From W11650 sp963545585 (GTDB lineage Bacteria; Bacillota; Clostridia; Lachnospirales; Vallitaleaceae), in the NCBI GenBank assembly GCA_963545585.1, contig CAUUKX010000004.1, positions 1 to 54,136 on the forward strand: a stretch of 54,136 bases of DNA. Reading direction: 5' to 3'. A program made the translations under genes and the position numbers. Below the pieces are notes generated by a model. It searched no databases and was not told the origin of the DNA. It worked only from the letters and a program-made list of their open reading frames with translations. This document shows positions 33,350-42,754 of the stretch, in pieces. Numbering within the stretch: the stretch's first letter is position 1; the number at the start of each line of letters is the position of its first letter.

Positions 33350-36300
33350 TCACCTACCACCACGCAGCAATTTGCGAAGCCACACCTCAGCATTACCGCC
33401 GTCAATCCCCCAAAAAATCAGAGTTGTTTCATTTCTGTCCGGATTCTGCTCGGCTGCCAGCAAAGCGGTCTGCTCTTTTGCATCCGAAAGTTCCTGTTCG
33501 GGAACAAACAATCCCTGTAAAACAATCTTCGTTTCCCGGCCAATACTCTTATTATGCATCCATGACCGGGAGTAAACGCTGCGCTCAATCTGCCTGCCTG
33601 CTTCGTCGTACTGCTCCGCATCCACACCTTCATACAGCCGCAGATCCGGGTCGCAAAAGCTAAGGCAAATCCGGTTTTCGGTTTCGGCGGCGATCATGCA
33701 CAAACAGGGATGGTCGGCGCTACACAAAATATCATTTTCCGCTCGGCTTTTTTTGCGATAAGTGCGAAACAACACATAGGCAAAAGTTTTTTCCGCCAAA
33801 AACTCAACAATATGCGCTTGTCCATTTTTTTGATGAATATGATAAAATGGATTTTCCAACCATTTTCTGGTTTGTTCAAAAAACGCCATCGGTTCTTGAC
33901 CCACCCCGATGACATATTCATAACCGGCTCTTTTCGGTGCTGCTTCGTGGTCAATCACTGCCTTCGCAAAATAGCCCCCAGTTTCGATATCAGTATCCTG
34001 TGCCGGCGAGGTCTGCCAGCCGCAGCGAATTTCCAGCTTGGTTTTGTGCGGCATAAAATAACTGTTGCCGTAAGCATCTGCCAGTACAATACCGTTCCGA
34101 TGCTTGGTTCCAAAATATTCCGTACTTTTTATAGTCCGCTTATTGATAAACACCGGTGAACTGTTTTTATCCATTCGGCTTTGAAACAAGGTAGTAATGC
34201 TGCGATGCTCCGTATCACTGCTGCTGATGTCCGAGCCTAAACGCAAAATCCGGTCGCCAAAGAAAAAGCTGGATAAATTAGCCCGGTGGCTGTCATCGTA
34301 CTTGGCATGGCCGTGAAGCTTCATGGCAAATATCCCATTTGCCCCCAGACTCAGCCCGCCGGCAAAAGCTTCATCCGTCAGCAGCATTTCCTCATAGCCG
34401 CTGAACTCATCCACATTATATACTTTAGAGCGCAGTTCAGCAAACGGCAGCTCAATCACTGTTGTGCCCGGGAAACAGTTCCAATCAAAGCCCTCGGCTT
34501 GATAGCCGCTGGAATGTAGTGTAATCGGTCTGCCTTTGCCTAATATCTGCAAATGACCGTAACTGATATAGCGCCCGTATAAATTATTGGCGACATAGCT
34601 TTCATGACTCCACAAATAGCGATTATGCCCACGGATTGCCGCCAGCCATTCGCCCCGCCGATGAAAACCAGCACAGGCCCAGTTCATTGTTAAATGTCCA
34701 GTTGGCGTATTTTCCGGCTGACAGCCATTGGCTTTCAGTTCTGTTATTCTTCTTTGAGTCAGTTCTGTTTTTTGTACGCCTCCTTCCCCTGAAAGCGGGC
34801 CTTCCAGCCGCAGATAAATATTTCCCATTTTTTTGCCCCGGCCGCTGCTGATTTGCGCCAGTGCCATATAATAAAAAATATCACTATTTAAATGGGTATG
34901 TTCGCCGTCTGTTTTGGGATGCCGAGCAGACAAAGCTGTTGGCCAATGCTTCAAATTGCAGTACCAGCGCATTTTCTCCAGCGCATTTTCAACAATCCCA
35001 TAAGCGCGCGGCGATAGTTCCGCCGCCGTCCCCGCCAGAAAATAAATCAGCGGCGTTAAACTTTTCAGCCCATCTAAGCCATATGCCGGATAGTGATTAC
35101 AGTGGTGAAACATGGAGCCGTCCGGCTTAAAGGTACCCTCTAATCCTTTGGCATACTCAATGGAAGCATTCAGCCAGCCGGCAAAATCCAGCAGTTGTTT
35201 TTGCCGGTACGCCTCATCCTTTCCCAGCAAAACAACCATCAGCATAGCATGAGAATAGGTATTTAAAACGTCAATATTGATGGAACATTCCTCGGCTGGA
35301 CAATTAATCCGGCCAAGCCCGGTAATCCAAATCACCATCTTACGAAGGGCATCCAGTAAGCGTGCTTTTTTCACCGCCAGGTACTCGCTCATTAAAAAAA
35401 TACTTTCAAACAGCTCTTTTAACACATAGCCATAGTGATGCGTCGTCCCTAAACTGCTGCCATAAGCCAATCCCTGATCCCAGAGATGCTCAATCAGCGT
35501 TACATACATCCGAAATATCTTTTCTGACTTTTCTCTTTGATAATAAAGAGCTATGTCTAAAAGCAGCGATCCGGTCCGGCGCATATCCATGCTGATTCCC
35601 TGTGTTGTCAGTTCTTTTCTTTGCTCGGCCGGCAAAATATCCAAGGTATACACACTGTCAATCGAACACCCTGTCAAAAGACCATTGTATTCTTTCCACT
35701 GATAACGGCTGTAACGCTCATATATTTCTTCGTATTTCAGTGCTCTTTGCCGGTCGGCATATTTTTCAGTCAGATATTCCTTTTGCCGTCTCCAGATGAC
35801 GCCGGTATCCTTAATCAAATTCTTAACCGAAAAGGCTTTTTTAACCATATCCGCCAATGCTTTTTTTCGACATTCTTCAAAATGCAGCAGTTTCATCCAA
35901 TGCCCGCTGGCACCGATGTTGGGGTTAATCTGTCTGACCTGCCGGTCGGGTGTCGGATGTCTGGGATCAATCTTAGCCGTCAGTTGAACATCACTTAAAT
36001 AAAGGCTGCCTTCTGTTTTCGGAAACTCAATTCTCAAGCTGTCCATGCCTTCTTCCGGCCGGCCAATCATATCCCGCTCATAAATCACCCAAGCTGTCCG
36101 CCAGCCACTAAAATCCAAACTAAAAGAAAACCAGCAGCAGCTTTGTTCCATTTTTTGAAAGACAAAGCGCAATTCTCCTGTTTGCGGCTTTGCCTGATAA
36201 ACCCAAAAGCAAAAGGTATCCCGAGCCTGATCGGTTCCTCCGCCGGAAAAATGGCGAAAGGCATTTTCCTGACGCAGTTCAATCACGGCTCCCGGCTGAT

Positions 36301-36409
36301 AATCAATCCGAATACTGCCGTCCTGATATTTAAAATGGTCACAAGATTTCGTCCAATTTGCCTTGGCTGAAGGGCAAATCAGTTTGGTTAATAATTCTGA
36401 ATTTTTCAC
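33350..36409 (-). CDS. Chondroitin-sulfate-ABC-lyase-like PL8 enzyme, no signal peptide
   Basis: 1019 aa, the length of Proteus chondroitinase ABC I (about 1020). An N-terminal jelly-roll domain (1-150) is followed by the helical toroid. FKPDGSMFHHCNHYPAYG at 427-444 aligns with the catalytic stretch of that enzyme, giving His436 and Tyr443 as counterparts of His501 and Tyr508; HHYGY at 324-328 resembles its third histidine region. Beta-rich C-terminal domains follow (SSFFFGDRILRLGSDISSSD). It starts with GTG behind GAGGATATC and has no hydrophobic leader, so it should act inside the cell on imported oligosaccharides (inference). Confidence 0.88.
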   Translation of the reverse strand: MKNSELLTKLICPSAKANWTKSCDHFKYQDGSIRIDYQPGAVIELRQENAFRHFSGGGTDQARDTFCFWVYQAKPQTGELRFVFQKMEQSCCWFSFSLDFSGWRTAWVIYERDMIGRPEEGMDSLRIEFPKTEGSLYLSDVQLTAKIDPRHPTPDRQVRQINPNIGASGHWMKLLHFEECRKKALADMVKKAFSVKNLIKDTGVIWRRQKEYLTEKYADRQRALKYEEIYERYSRYQWKEYNGLLTGCSIDSVYTLDILPAEQRKELTTQGISMDMRRTGSLLLDIALYYQREKSEKIFRMYVTLIEHLWDQGLAYGSSLGTTHHYGYVLKELFESIFLMSEYLAVKKARLLDALRKMVIWITGLGRINCPAEECSINIDVLNTYSHAMLMVVLLGKDEAYRQKQLLDFAGWLNASIEYAKGLEGTFKPDGSMFHHCNHYPAYGLDGLKSLTPLIYFLAGTAAELSPRAYGIVENALEKMRWYCNLKHWPTALSARHPKTDGEHTHLNSDIFYYMALAQISSGRGKKMGNIYLRLEGPLSGEGGVQKTELTQRRITELKANGCQPENTPTGHLTMNWACAGFHRRGEWLAAIRGHNRYLWSHESYVANNLYGRYISYGHLQILGKGRPITLHSSGYQAEGFDWNCFPGTTVIELPFAELRSKVYNVDEFSGYEEMLLTDEAFAGGLSLGANGIFAMKLHGHAKYDDSHRANLSSFFFGDRILRLGSDISSSDTEHRSITTLFQSRMDKNSSPVFINKRTIKSTEYFGTKHRNGIVLADAYGNSYFMPHKTKLEIRCGWQTSPAQDTDIETGGYFAKAVIDHEAAPKRAGYEYVIGVGQEPMAFFEQTRKWLENPFYHIHQKNGQAHIVEFLAEKTFAYVLFRTYRKKSRAENDILCSADHPCLCMIAAETENRICLSFCDPDLRLYEGVDAEQYDEAGRQIERSVYSRSWMHNKSIGRETKIVLQGLFVPEQELSDAKEQTALLAAEQNPDRNETTLIFWGIDGGNAEVWLRKLLRGGR

Positions 36410-36512
36410 GATATCCTCGCTTCTTTCTAACTCAATTTAAAAAAGTTACAGGTCAGGCACTCATAATTTGGCGAAATAAATTAGGAATGTCGGTGTTAAC
36501 TGAACTGTAGGC

Positions 36513-36549
36513 AAAGAGAGCAAACAGACAAATCCATTTGCTCTCTTTT
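36513..36549 (-). terminator. Hairpin after the binding-protein gene (possible attenuating terminator)
   Basis: AAAGAGAGCAAA / TTTGCTCTCTTT, a perfect 12-bp stem. On the minus strand only a short TTT follows, so termination may be partial and let transcription pass into the PL8 genes. Confidence 0.6.
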
Positions 36550-36617
36550 GAAAGCCATGCCATACAACAGGGCTGACGCATAGCATGTGTTCTTTTCGAT
36601 TTTTAGACCGCATGGCT

Positions 36618-38246
36618 TTATTTTGCCATGTTTTTCATATACCGGTCATAAGCTGCCTGCTGAATCTGAATGGCTTCTTCCATGCCAAACTTTTCCAGTG
36701 CAGACTTAAATGCTTCATAGCCGCTTTCTACATCCTCAGAGCCAAGTACCCATTTTTGAGCGGTTTCTACTTTTAAAGTATCAATTGCCGTCATCAATTC
36801 GGATAACCGTGCATTTTCTTCTTCGGTATATTGCAGGGTCGGGAACTGCGGGCCAAAGTAATTATTGTCAACATACATTTGGACTCCAGCTAAAGCGTCT
36901 TTGTTCATCAATTGTTTCTCATATTCAAAATCCTGTTGTACGCCGATTGTCATCTGGCAGCCGAAACCTCTCAAATTAACAACCGGGTCGCCATTGGTTA
37001 AGATTTCTTCTTTAAATACCGGTTTGCCATTGGCCATAGTGTAGGTTTCCCCTTCAACACCGAAATTGCTCAAGCGCCGACCTTCTTCCGTAAAGAAGAA
37101 GTCAAAATATTTCATGGTTGCAACCGGATCGGGATTGCTGGCAGCAATACCCCAACCACACCAGTGCAGCTTACTGCGAATGGTTCTTTCATAAACCTTG
37201 CCGTCTTTGTCTGCCGGCGGAGCAATAACCGCAAAGTTAAATCCTTCCGGCATGCCTTCGTTGCTGTTGTACTTCGAAGTGCTGGCAAACCAGTCATGAG
37301 TCATACCGCCTAAGTTTTCTTTAAGCAATACATCGCGCGCCGTCTTGCCACGGGTATAGATTTCTTGGTCAATCAAGCCTTCCTTGTACCACTGTGCCAA
37401 GTTCTTGTAAGCTTCTTTGTAAGCTGGCTCATACGGACCATACTTTACTTTGCCGTTTTCCTCATACCAAAGTTCTTTTGCGCCCCAAAGCTGAGCAAAG
37501 TCAGCAAATACGGTCTTCGGGCTTCCGTCCCGGTTAAAATACGGAATTTCATCGGCTTTGCCGTTACCGTTCGGGTCTTTTTCTTTAAATGCTAACAAAA
37601 CATCATGCAGTTCTTGCGCATTGGTCGGTTCTTTTAAGCCTAACTTATCCAGCCAGTCCTTACGGATATACCAACCCTGTGCCGCATCGCCGTCCGGAAT
37701 ATAGGGAATGGAATAAATATGTCCGTCCGTAGCGGTTACATGGTTTTTAATTGCCGGGTTAGCATCCAAGAACGCTTTGATGTGCGGTGCATGTTCCATC
37801 AATTCGTCCAAGGCCAAAAACGCACCCTGCTGTGCCAATTCTCCGCGGATTTGGCTATTATCCCAGCAAACAATGTCAGCTAATTTACCGGAAGCCGCCA
37901 TCAGCGTAAAAGCTTCCTTGTTGCTGGAAGAAGACTGCGATACATAACCAGTTAAGGAAATATTGGTCAGCTCAGCCGCTTTCTTCATAACAGCATTGTC
38001 ATCCTTATACGGTTCATGCAAGAAATAGAAAATGCTTAATTCCAACGGCTTTTCACTGGCTAAGAAATTGGCCGGTTCCGCTGCTTCTTCCTTCTTTTCA
38101 GCCTCTTTTGCTTCTGGGGCTTCTTTTTTTTCGGTTCCCTCAACTGCTGGTTTCGGGTCATCCTGCTTTTTTTCTTCCTGCTTCGTGCAGGCAGTAACTG
38201 TGGCCAGCAACGCCAAAGTTAAAAGCAAACTTAATAAACGTTTCAT
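36618..38246 (-). CDS. Oligosaccharide ABC transporter solute-binding lipoprotein (LplA-like)
   Basis: 542 aa. Signal peptide with lipobox TVTAC (Cys20), then an acidic/Lys-rich linker (EEKKQDDPKPAVEGTEKKEA...). The binding fold starts near 60 (PLELSIFYFLHEPYKDDN) and includes a calcium-like loop KEKDPNGNGKADEIPYF. Length and gene order match LplA/YtcQ receptors of type I oligosaccharide importers. AAAGGAGGCACC precedes the ATG. Neighbouring PL8 lyases suggest unsaturated uronate oligosaccharides as cargo. Confidence 0.92.
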   Translation of the reverse strand: MKRLLSLLLTLALLATVTACTKQEEKKQDDPKPAVEGTEKKEAPEAKEAEKKEEAAEPANFLASEKPLELSIFYFLHEPYKDDNAVMKKAAELTNISLTGYVSQSSSSNKEAFTLMAASGKLADIVCWDNSQIRGELAQQGAFLALDELMEHAPHIKAFLDANPAIKNHVTATDGHIYSIPYIPDGDAAQGWYIRKDWLDKLGLKEPTNAQELHDVLLAFKEKDPNGNGKADEIPYFNRDGSPKTVFADFAQLWGAKELWYEENGKVKYGPYEPAYKEAYKNLAQWYKEGLIDQEIYTRGKTARDVLLKENLGGMTHDWFASTSKYNSNEGMPEGFNFAVIAPPADKDGKVYERTIRSKLHWCGWGIAASNPDPVATMKYFDFFFTEEGRRLSNFGVEGETYTMANGKPVFKEEILTNGDPVVNLRGFGCQMTIGVQQDFEYEKQLMNKDALAGVQMYVDNNYFGPQFPTLQYTEEENARLSELMTAIDTLKVETAQKWVLGSEDVESGYEAFKSALEKFGMEEAIQIQQAAYDRYMKNMAK

Positions 38247-38278
38247 TGGTGCCTCCTTTTATTTATGTTTTTTGTTTC

Positions 38279-38334
38279 AGCCGCCCTGCTGACTGCGGGA
38301 AACTTTTTCGTTTCCGGCAGTCAGCAGGGCGGCT
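38279..38334 (-). promoter_or_regulatory. Very long intercistronic hairpin between permease and binding-protein genes
   Basis: About 25-bp stem with a single mismatch: AGCCGCCCTGCTGACTGC at the outer arm and GGAAAC at the inner part, loop TTTTTC. After the stem the minus strand reads GAAACAAAAAACATAAAT, without a T-run. It sits 33 bp before the binding-protein start, fitting an RNA processing and stability element that raises binding-protein mRNA over permease mRNA. Confidence 0.75.
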
Positions 38335-38376
38335 TATATTAAGATTAGGACAGCCTAATCCCGTTACCAAATATTT

Positions 38377-39252
38377 TTACTCCTTCACTGCCCCCAGTAA
38401 CATACCTTCTGCAAAATACTTTTGAATATAGGGATACACAACCATCATCGGAATGACTGAAATAACAATCGTTGAATAAATCAGGGTTTCCGTTGAAATC
38501 GTGCTGCCAATATCCATATCTTGAATACTCTCTGCAATCTTGGACTCAACAATCATTTTTTTAAGCATAACCTGCAAAGGAACTTTATTGTCGTCACGCA
38601 GCAGTATCATATTCCAAAAATAACCGTTCCAGCGGGTCACGGCATAAAAAAGACCAATGGTTGCCAGTCCTGCCTTAGACAGCGGCATATAAATCTTCAT
38701 TAAAATATAAAACTCCGATGCTCCGTCCACCTTGGCCGCTTCTTCCAAAGATTCCGGAATCGACTTAAAGAAAGTCCGCAGCAAAATCATGTTAAATGGT
38801 GTCATGGCAAAAGCAATTAAAATGACCGTTCGGGTGTTCTCCAGATGGAGATCACGGATGTTTAAGTAAAACGGAATCATACCCGCCTGAAACCACATGG
38901 TTAAAATGAAGAAAATCGTCCACCCCTTTAAGCCGGGCAACCGCTTTTTAGACAGCGGATACGCCGCCGACACCGTAAAAATAATATTAACCAAGGTACC
39001 GGCCACGGTATAAAAAATCGAATTGGCATAGCCGGTCCAAATGCTTTTGTTGTCTATAATCTTTTGATAGGCATCCAAAGTCAAATCCATCGGCCAAAAC
39101 AGCACCTTACCACTGATAACCGCATCCGGCGAACTGATGGAAGCGGAAAATACATAAATCAAAGGATAAACGGTAATAAAACCAATCAGTACCAAGACAA
39201 TATGGTTTATGATAGAAGCGACTTTTTCGCCCTTGCTTTGCTTGAAATTCAT
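38377..39252 (-). CDS. Carbohydrate ABC transporter permease, LplC/YtcP type
   Basis: 291 aa, six helices. The cytoplasmic coupling loop (EAA motif) reads EEAAKVDGASEFYILMKIYMPLSKAGLATIG near residue 170. N-terminal helix SIINHIVLVLIGFITVYPLIYVFSASIS. AAAGGAGGACG precedes the ATG. It follows the LplB-type gene by 12 bp and forms the membrane channel with it. No ATPase is encoded in the locus; such importers commonly share a MsmX-type ATPase made elsewhere (family knowledge). Confidence 0.94.
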   Translation of the reverse strand: MNFKQSKGEKVASIINHIVLVLIGFITVYPLIYVFSASISSPDAVISGKVLFWPMDLTLDAYQKIIDNKSIWTGYANSIFYTVAGTLVNIIFTVSAAYPLSKKRLPGLKGWTIFFILTMWFQAGMIPFYLNIRDLHLENTRTVILIAFAMTPFNMILLRTFFKSIPESLEEAAKVDGASEFYILMKIYMPLSKAGLATIGLFYAVTRWNGYFWNMILLRDDNKVPLQVMLKKMIVESKIAESIQDMDIGSTISTETLIYSTIVISVIPMMVVYPYIQKYFAEGMLLGAVKE

Positions 39253-39264
39253 TTCCGTCCTCCT

Positions 39265-40224
39265 TTACCACAACGATGTGCCGGACAGTTTTTTACTAAC
39301 TTTATTGGCAAACATGACTAAAATTACCGAAACTACAGCATTAAACAAACCAACGGCCGCCGCATAACTATACTGCGCATGTTCGCCCAGTCCCATACGG
39401 TAAACATAGGTGCTGATTACGTCGGCAGTTTCATAGGTCGCCGGCTGATACAGCAAAATAATCGCTTCATAACCAACGGACAACATACCGCCGATTTTTA
39501 AAACGAGCAGCACGACAATGGTTGGCATAATGCCCGGGATGGTTACATGCCAAATCCGCTTAAATTTATTGGCGCCGTCCACATAAGCCGCTTCATAAAG
39601 GTTTGGATCAATCCCCGATAAGGCCGCCAAATAAACAATGGCATTAAAACCTGCTTCTTTCCAAATATTCATGGTGATAAAAATCGTCCGAAAATATTCT
39701 TTCTTTATTAAGAAATGAACCTTCTCTCCGCCTAACTTTTCAATCAGGATATTGACCAAACCGTTGGTCGGTGATAAGAAGTTAACCACGATTCCGGCAA
39801 TAACGACAATCGAAATAAAGTGTGGCAAATAAGTTAAAGTTTGAATCGTCTTTTTGAAGTAAAGATTTTTTACTTCATTTAACATCAGCGCCAGTAGAAT
39901 CGGAATCGGAAACCCAAACAGCAAACCGTAAACATTAATCAATAAGGTATTTTTTAAGTTTCTTACAAAATAAGGACTGCTTAAAAAAGCGCTAAAATGT
40001 TTAAAACCGACCCAAGGACTTTTGGCCATACCAGCAAAAATCTTGTAATCCTTAAAGGCAATTTGCAGCCCCCACATCGGCTTATACATAAAAAAGATAT
40101 AAAACAAAATCGCCGGTATCATAATCACATATAACTGCCAGTGTTTAAAAATATTTTTAATCCCTTTGTTCAGTCTGTTCGACCTGTAAGAAAAAGGGGC
40201 TTTGGAAACCATATTATTTTTCAT
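39265..40224 (-). CDS. Carbohydrate ABC transporter permease, LplB type
   Basis: 319 aa from the ATG at 40224 (AAAGG upstream; the TTG two codons earlier is less likely). Six helices after a basic N-terminus. Typical start YVMIPAILFYIFFMYKPMWGLQIAFKDYKIF and coupling loop LYEAAYVDGANKFKRIWHVTIPGIMPT. First gene of the transporter operon, behind direct repeats at 40322-40351. Confidence 0.94.
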   Translation of the reverse strand: MKNNMVSKAPFSYRSNRLNKGIKNIFKHWQLYVIMIPAILFYIFFMYKPMWGLQIAFKDYKIFAGMAKSPWVGFKHFSAFLSSPYFVRNLKNTLLINVYGLLFGFPIPILLALMLNEVKNLYFKKTIQTLTYLPHFISIVVIAGIVVNFLSPTNGLVNILIEKLGGEKVHFLIKKEYFRTIFITMNIWKEAGFNAIVYLAALSGIDPNLYEAAYVDGANKFKRIWHVTIPGIMPTIVVLLVLKIGGMLSVGYEAIILLYQPATYETADVISTYVYRMGLGEHAQYSYAAAVGLFNAVVSVILVMFANKVSKKLSGTSLW

Positions 40225-40321
40225 AACCAAACCTTTCTTTTTTGTTCCCTCCTCTGACTACTTATTTAAAATATCATAAAAACCGGGTAAATTCCATTTC
40301 CAAAATTAGCAAATCCATCTT

Positions 40322-40351
40322 CATTTTTTCAATTCATTTCCATTTTTTCAA
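40322..40351. promoter_or_regulatory. Direct repeats upstream of the lplB-type operon, candidate AraC-family site
   Basis: CATTTTTTCAA occurs at 40322-40332 and again at 40341-40351, 19 bp apart (minus strand TTGAAAAAATG). AraC-family regulators typically bind paired direct repeats at about two helical turns. It lies about 100 bp before the start of the first permease gene. A clear promoter could not be fixed. Confidence 0.45.
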
Positions 40352-40410
40352 CTGACGGTTTCAATATTTCAAGTTTTTTATATGGACTGCTCTAATCTCA
40401 GGCATAAAAA

Positions 40411-40441
40411 GGATGCCTTCTGTGGCTACAGAAAAGCATCC
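40411..40441 (-). terminator. Terminator after the AraC-type regulator
   Basis: GGATGC-CT-TCTGT-GGCT-ACAGA-AAA-GCATCC, a stem with a small internal loop, followed on the minus strand by TTTTTATG. It is 46 bp after the regulator stop. Confidence 0.8.
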
Positions 40442-40486
40442 ATCTGTTCCATTCTCGCAATTTATTAGGCAAATTGCTTCTCGTCC

Positions 40487-42739
40487 TCACCCGCCATGCA
40501 TGGATTCCAAATAGCGACCGGGCGTTTCTCCTGTATATTTTTTGAACAGACGAAGAAAGGTATTGACGCTGTTAAATCCCACCGCCTCAGATAACTCTTT
40601 ATTTTTAATGGCTGGATTCTTTTTCATAATTTCCTTGGCCTGTTCAATTTTAAAACGGTTGAGATAATCCTTGAAATTAGTCTTGTACTCTTTTTTAAAC
40701 AACATGCTGACATAGGTTGGCGTAATGGAAAATGCCTCCGCAACATCGTTTAAAGAAATATCCGTCTGGTAATTGGCGTGAATATACTCTAACAGCCGTA
40801 AAGCCAGACGATCCTCCGGATAAACCGGATTGGCATCCTCCGATTTCTCTAACAGTGTTTGAAACAGGCTATGTACCTTGGCTTTGAACCCATCTTCTCC
40901 TGTCGGAGTTTTTAATTCCAAGTAAAGAATCGTTCCCTCACCGTAAACATCTTCAACCGTTTTGAGCTGCTGGTTCAGCAGCCGGTTAATGGTAGCCATA
41001 ATAGCAAAGGTCAGCAGCGAAATATTTTCCGCATTCATTTCATGGCGCTTAAAGTTTTGGTTTAAAATATGCTCTAACAGCAGATGTGTTTCTTCTTCTT
41101 TCCTCTGTTCGACATAATTCATCAGACTTTCTTCCACATTTAGCGGATAATAATAGGTGATTGGCTTCACAGTCTGGCTTTGTTCATAGGATGTCAATTG
41201 GTTCTTCGGCAAAAGACTCCGATAATTTAAAGCTTCAATCGCCGAACTGTAGCTTTCCTCCAAGTCTCTGAGCGCCGCCGCCGGTTTGCCTAATATGGCT
41301 AATACCTGAACCCCATAGTCCTTTCCCAGACTGTCCAGCAATTCTTCGATATCCGTCTTTCTCTCGGCATAGTCCCGCTCAGGAAAAAGCAAAGCCAGAC
41401 GTTTCTTTTCCAGTTCAATTACCTCGCAGCGTCCGCTCCGGTGGCTTAAAGCTTCGGCGTAAAGCGTGGTAATCCGATGCCAAATCTTGCCTAAGTTTTG
41501 TTCAGAAAACTGTTCACCCATTTGTGGATAGTTGATATGCTCGGCCAATATCAAACAAAATGGGCCTTCAAAGTCAGTTAATCCATATTTAGCTGTCTTT
41601 TCCTCAATATCATTTTCATCGGACAGACCATAGAACAAATCTCTCAAAAATTTCATTTTTAACGGTTTGGTGTTTTCCCGAATAATTTTTTCCAACTCCT
41701 GTTTGGTCCGGTTCATTTTTTCAGATGCCGTCCGGATCAGGGCAAACTCATCGCTGCCGCTGACATGGTAATCCGCCTGAAATTGATTAACCACCGACAA
41801 AAATGGCTGATAAATTCGGCGGCTGATAAAATAAGCTCCCATTGCCCCAAAACAAATCAGAGCCAGATAAATCCAGCCAAATTCTGCCATAATCTCCGCC
41901 CACATCTCGCCAAAGCCGGGAGTCTTAGCAATATAATGCAGTTCCAAACCGCCCTCGCCCAGCGGGTATCGATACAGCATATAACCATCCAGAACAAGAC
42001 CGGAAGATTCCTCGTTATAAAGCTGTTTCAATAGCGCTTGCCATTGCTCCTCCGCAATGCCATAATTCCGTGCCAGCAAAGTCCGGCCTCCGGCACTAAC
42101 AATCAGACCACCGCTGCCCCATTCATTGATATCGGGAAACAATTCTTTTTCCGGATAAGAGAAATAAGACAGCATTTCGATATTGCCCAGCAGCCTTTGC
42201 GCTTCCATAATGGTAACCACCTGCCCGGACACATTATAAAAACTGCCATCACCAACCAGCACCGGCCAAAAATTGTTTTGCCCGGAAAAATATTCCTTCC
42301 AGTCGGTATCTGCGCTAAACGGAAAGGCCATTTTCCGGTAAAACTTTTCCTTGCTCAAAGTTCCATTGGCAGTAATGATAATATCCGAATTGCTTTTGCC
42401 CATTGACAAAAAAAAGTTTAAGCGACTAAACGGTGACAAAGTTCGCCGAATACTGCCGTGAAGCATGGTTAAGTTGTAATAATCCACTTCTTTCGCCAAT
42501 AAAAAGGTCTTCATTTCACTGCTGCTGAAAATTTGCCGGGAAACATTAAAGGCTGTTTCTAATGCGGTATCTGCTGCTTTGGCGTACTGCTGCAAAAAAA
42601 GTTCGTTTTGCACATCCGCTCTTTTACCAATATATTTTTTGGCACCCATAAAAAATAAACCTATAATGATCAGCGTATACGCACAAACGATGCCCATATA
42701 GGTTAAAAATAATTTTTTATAAAACTTGCGGCTATGCAT
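40487..42739 (-). CDS. Membrane-bound AraC-family regulator (YesN-like) of the glycosaminoglycan locus
   Basis: 750 aa. Membrane helices at about 10-32 and 288-310 enclose an extracellular sensor domain of about 250 residues. A HAMP-like linker and a central region lead to the C-terminal double helix-turn-helix (about 645-745): DISLNDVAEAFSITPTYVSMLFKKEYKTNFKDYLNRFKIEQAKEI, then AVGFNSVNTFLRLFKKYTGETPGRYL. It probably senses a sugar outside the cell and activates the transporter and lyase genes. GAGGTGGCAGG precedes the ATG. It follows mgtC at 15 bp and may be read from the same promoter. Confidence 0.93.
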   Translation of the reverse strand: MHSRKFYKKLFLTYMGIVCAYTLIIIGLFFMGAKKYIGKRADVQNELFLQQYAKAADTALETAFNVSRQIFSSSEMKTFLLAKEVDYYNLTMLHGSIRRTLSPFSRLNFFLSMGKSNSDIIITANGTLSKEKFYRKMAFPFSADTDWKEYFSGQNNFWPVLVGDGSFYNVSGQVVTIMEAQRLLGNIEMLSYFSYPEKELFPDINEWGSGGLIVSAGGRTLLARNYGIAEEQWQALLKQLYNEESSGLVLDGYMLYRYPLGEGGLELHYIAKTPGFGEMWAEIMAEFGWIYLALICFGAMGAYFISRRIYQPFLSVVNQFQADYHVSGSDEFALIRTASEKMNRTKQELEKIIRENTKPLKMKFLRDLFYGLSDENDIEEKTAKYGLTDFEGPFCLILAEHINYPQMGEQFSEQNLGKIWHRITTLYAEALSHRSGRCEVIELEKKRLALLFPERDYAERKTDIEELLDSLGKDYGVQVLAILGKPAAALRDLEESYSSAIEALNYRSLLPKNQLTSYEQSQTVKPITYYYPLNVEESLMNYVEQRKEEETHLLLEHILNQNFKRHEMNAENISLLTFAIMATINRLLNQQLKTVEDVYGEGTILYLELKTPTGEDGFKAKVHSLFQTLLEKSEDANPVYPEDRLALRLLEYIHANYQTDISLNDVAEAFSITPTYVSMLFKKEYKTNFKDYLNRFKIEQAKEIMKKNPAIKNKELSEAVGFNSVNTFLRLFKKYTGETPGRYLESMHGG

Positions 42740-42754
42740 CCTGCCACCTCAATT

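Noticed and set aside
36085..36282. Second minus-strand frame inside the cytoplasmic PL8 gene as sign of a frameshift
   Set aside because: The PL8 frame is continuous over 1019 codons with family-typical length; the other frame is a shadow.
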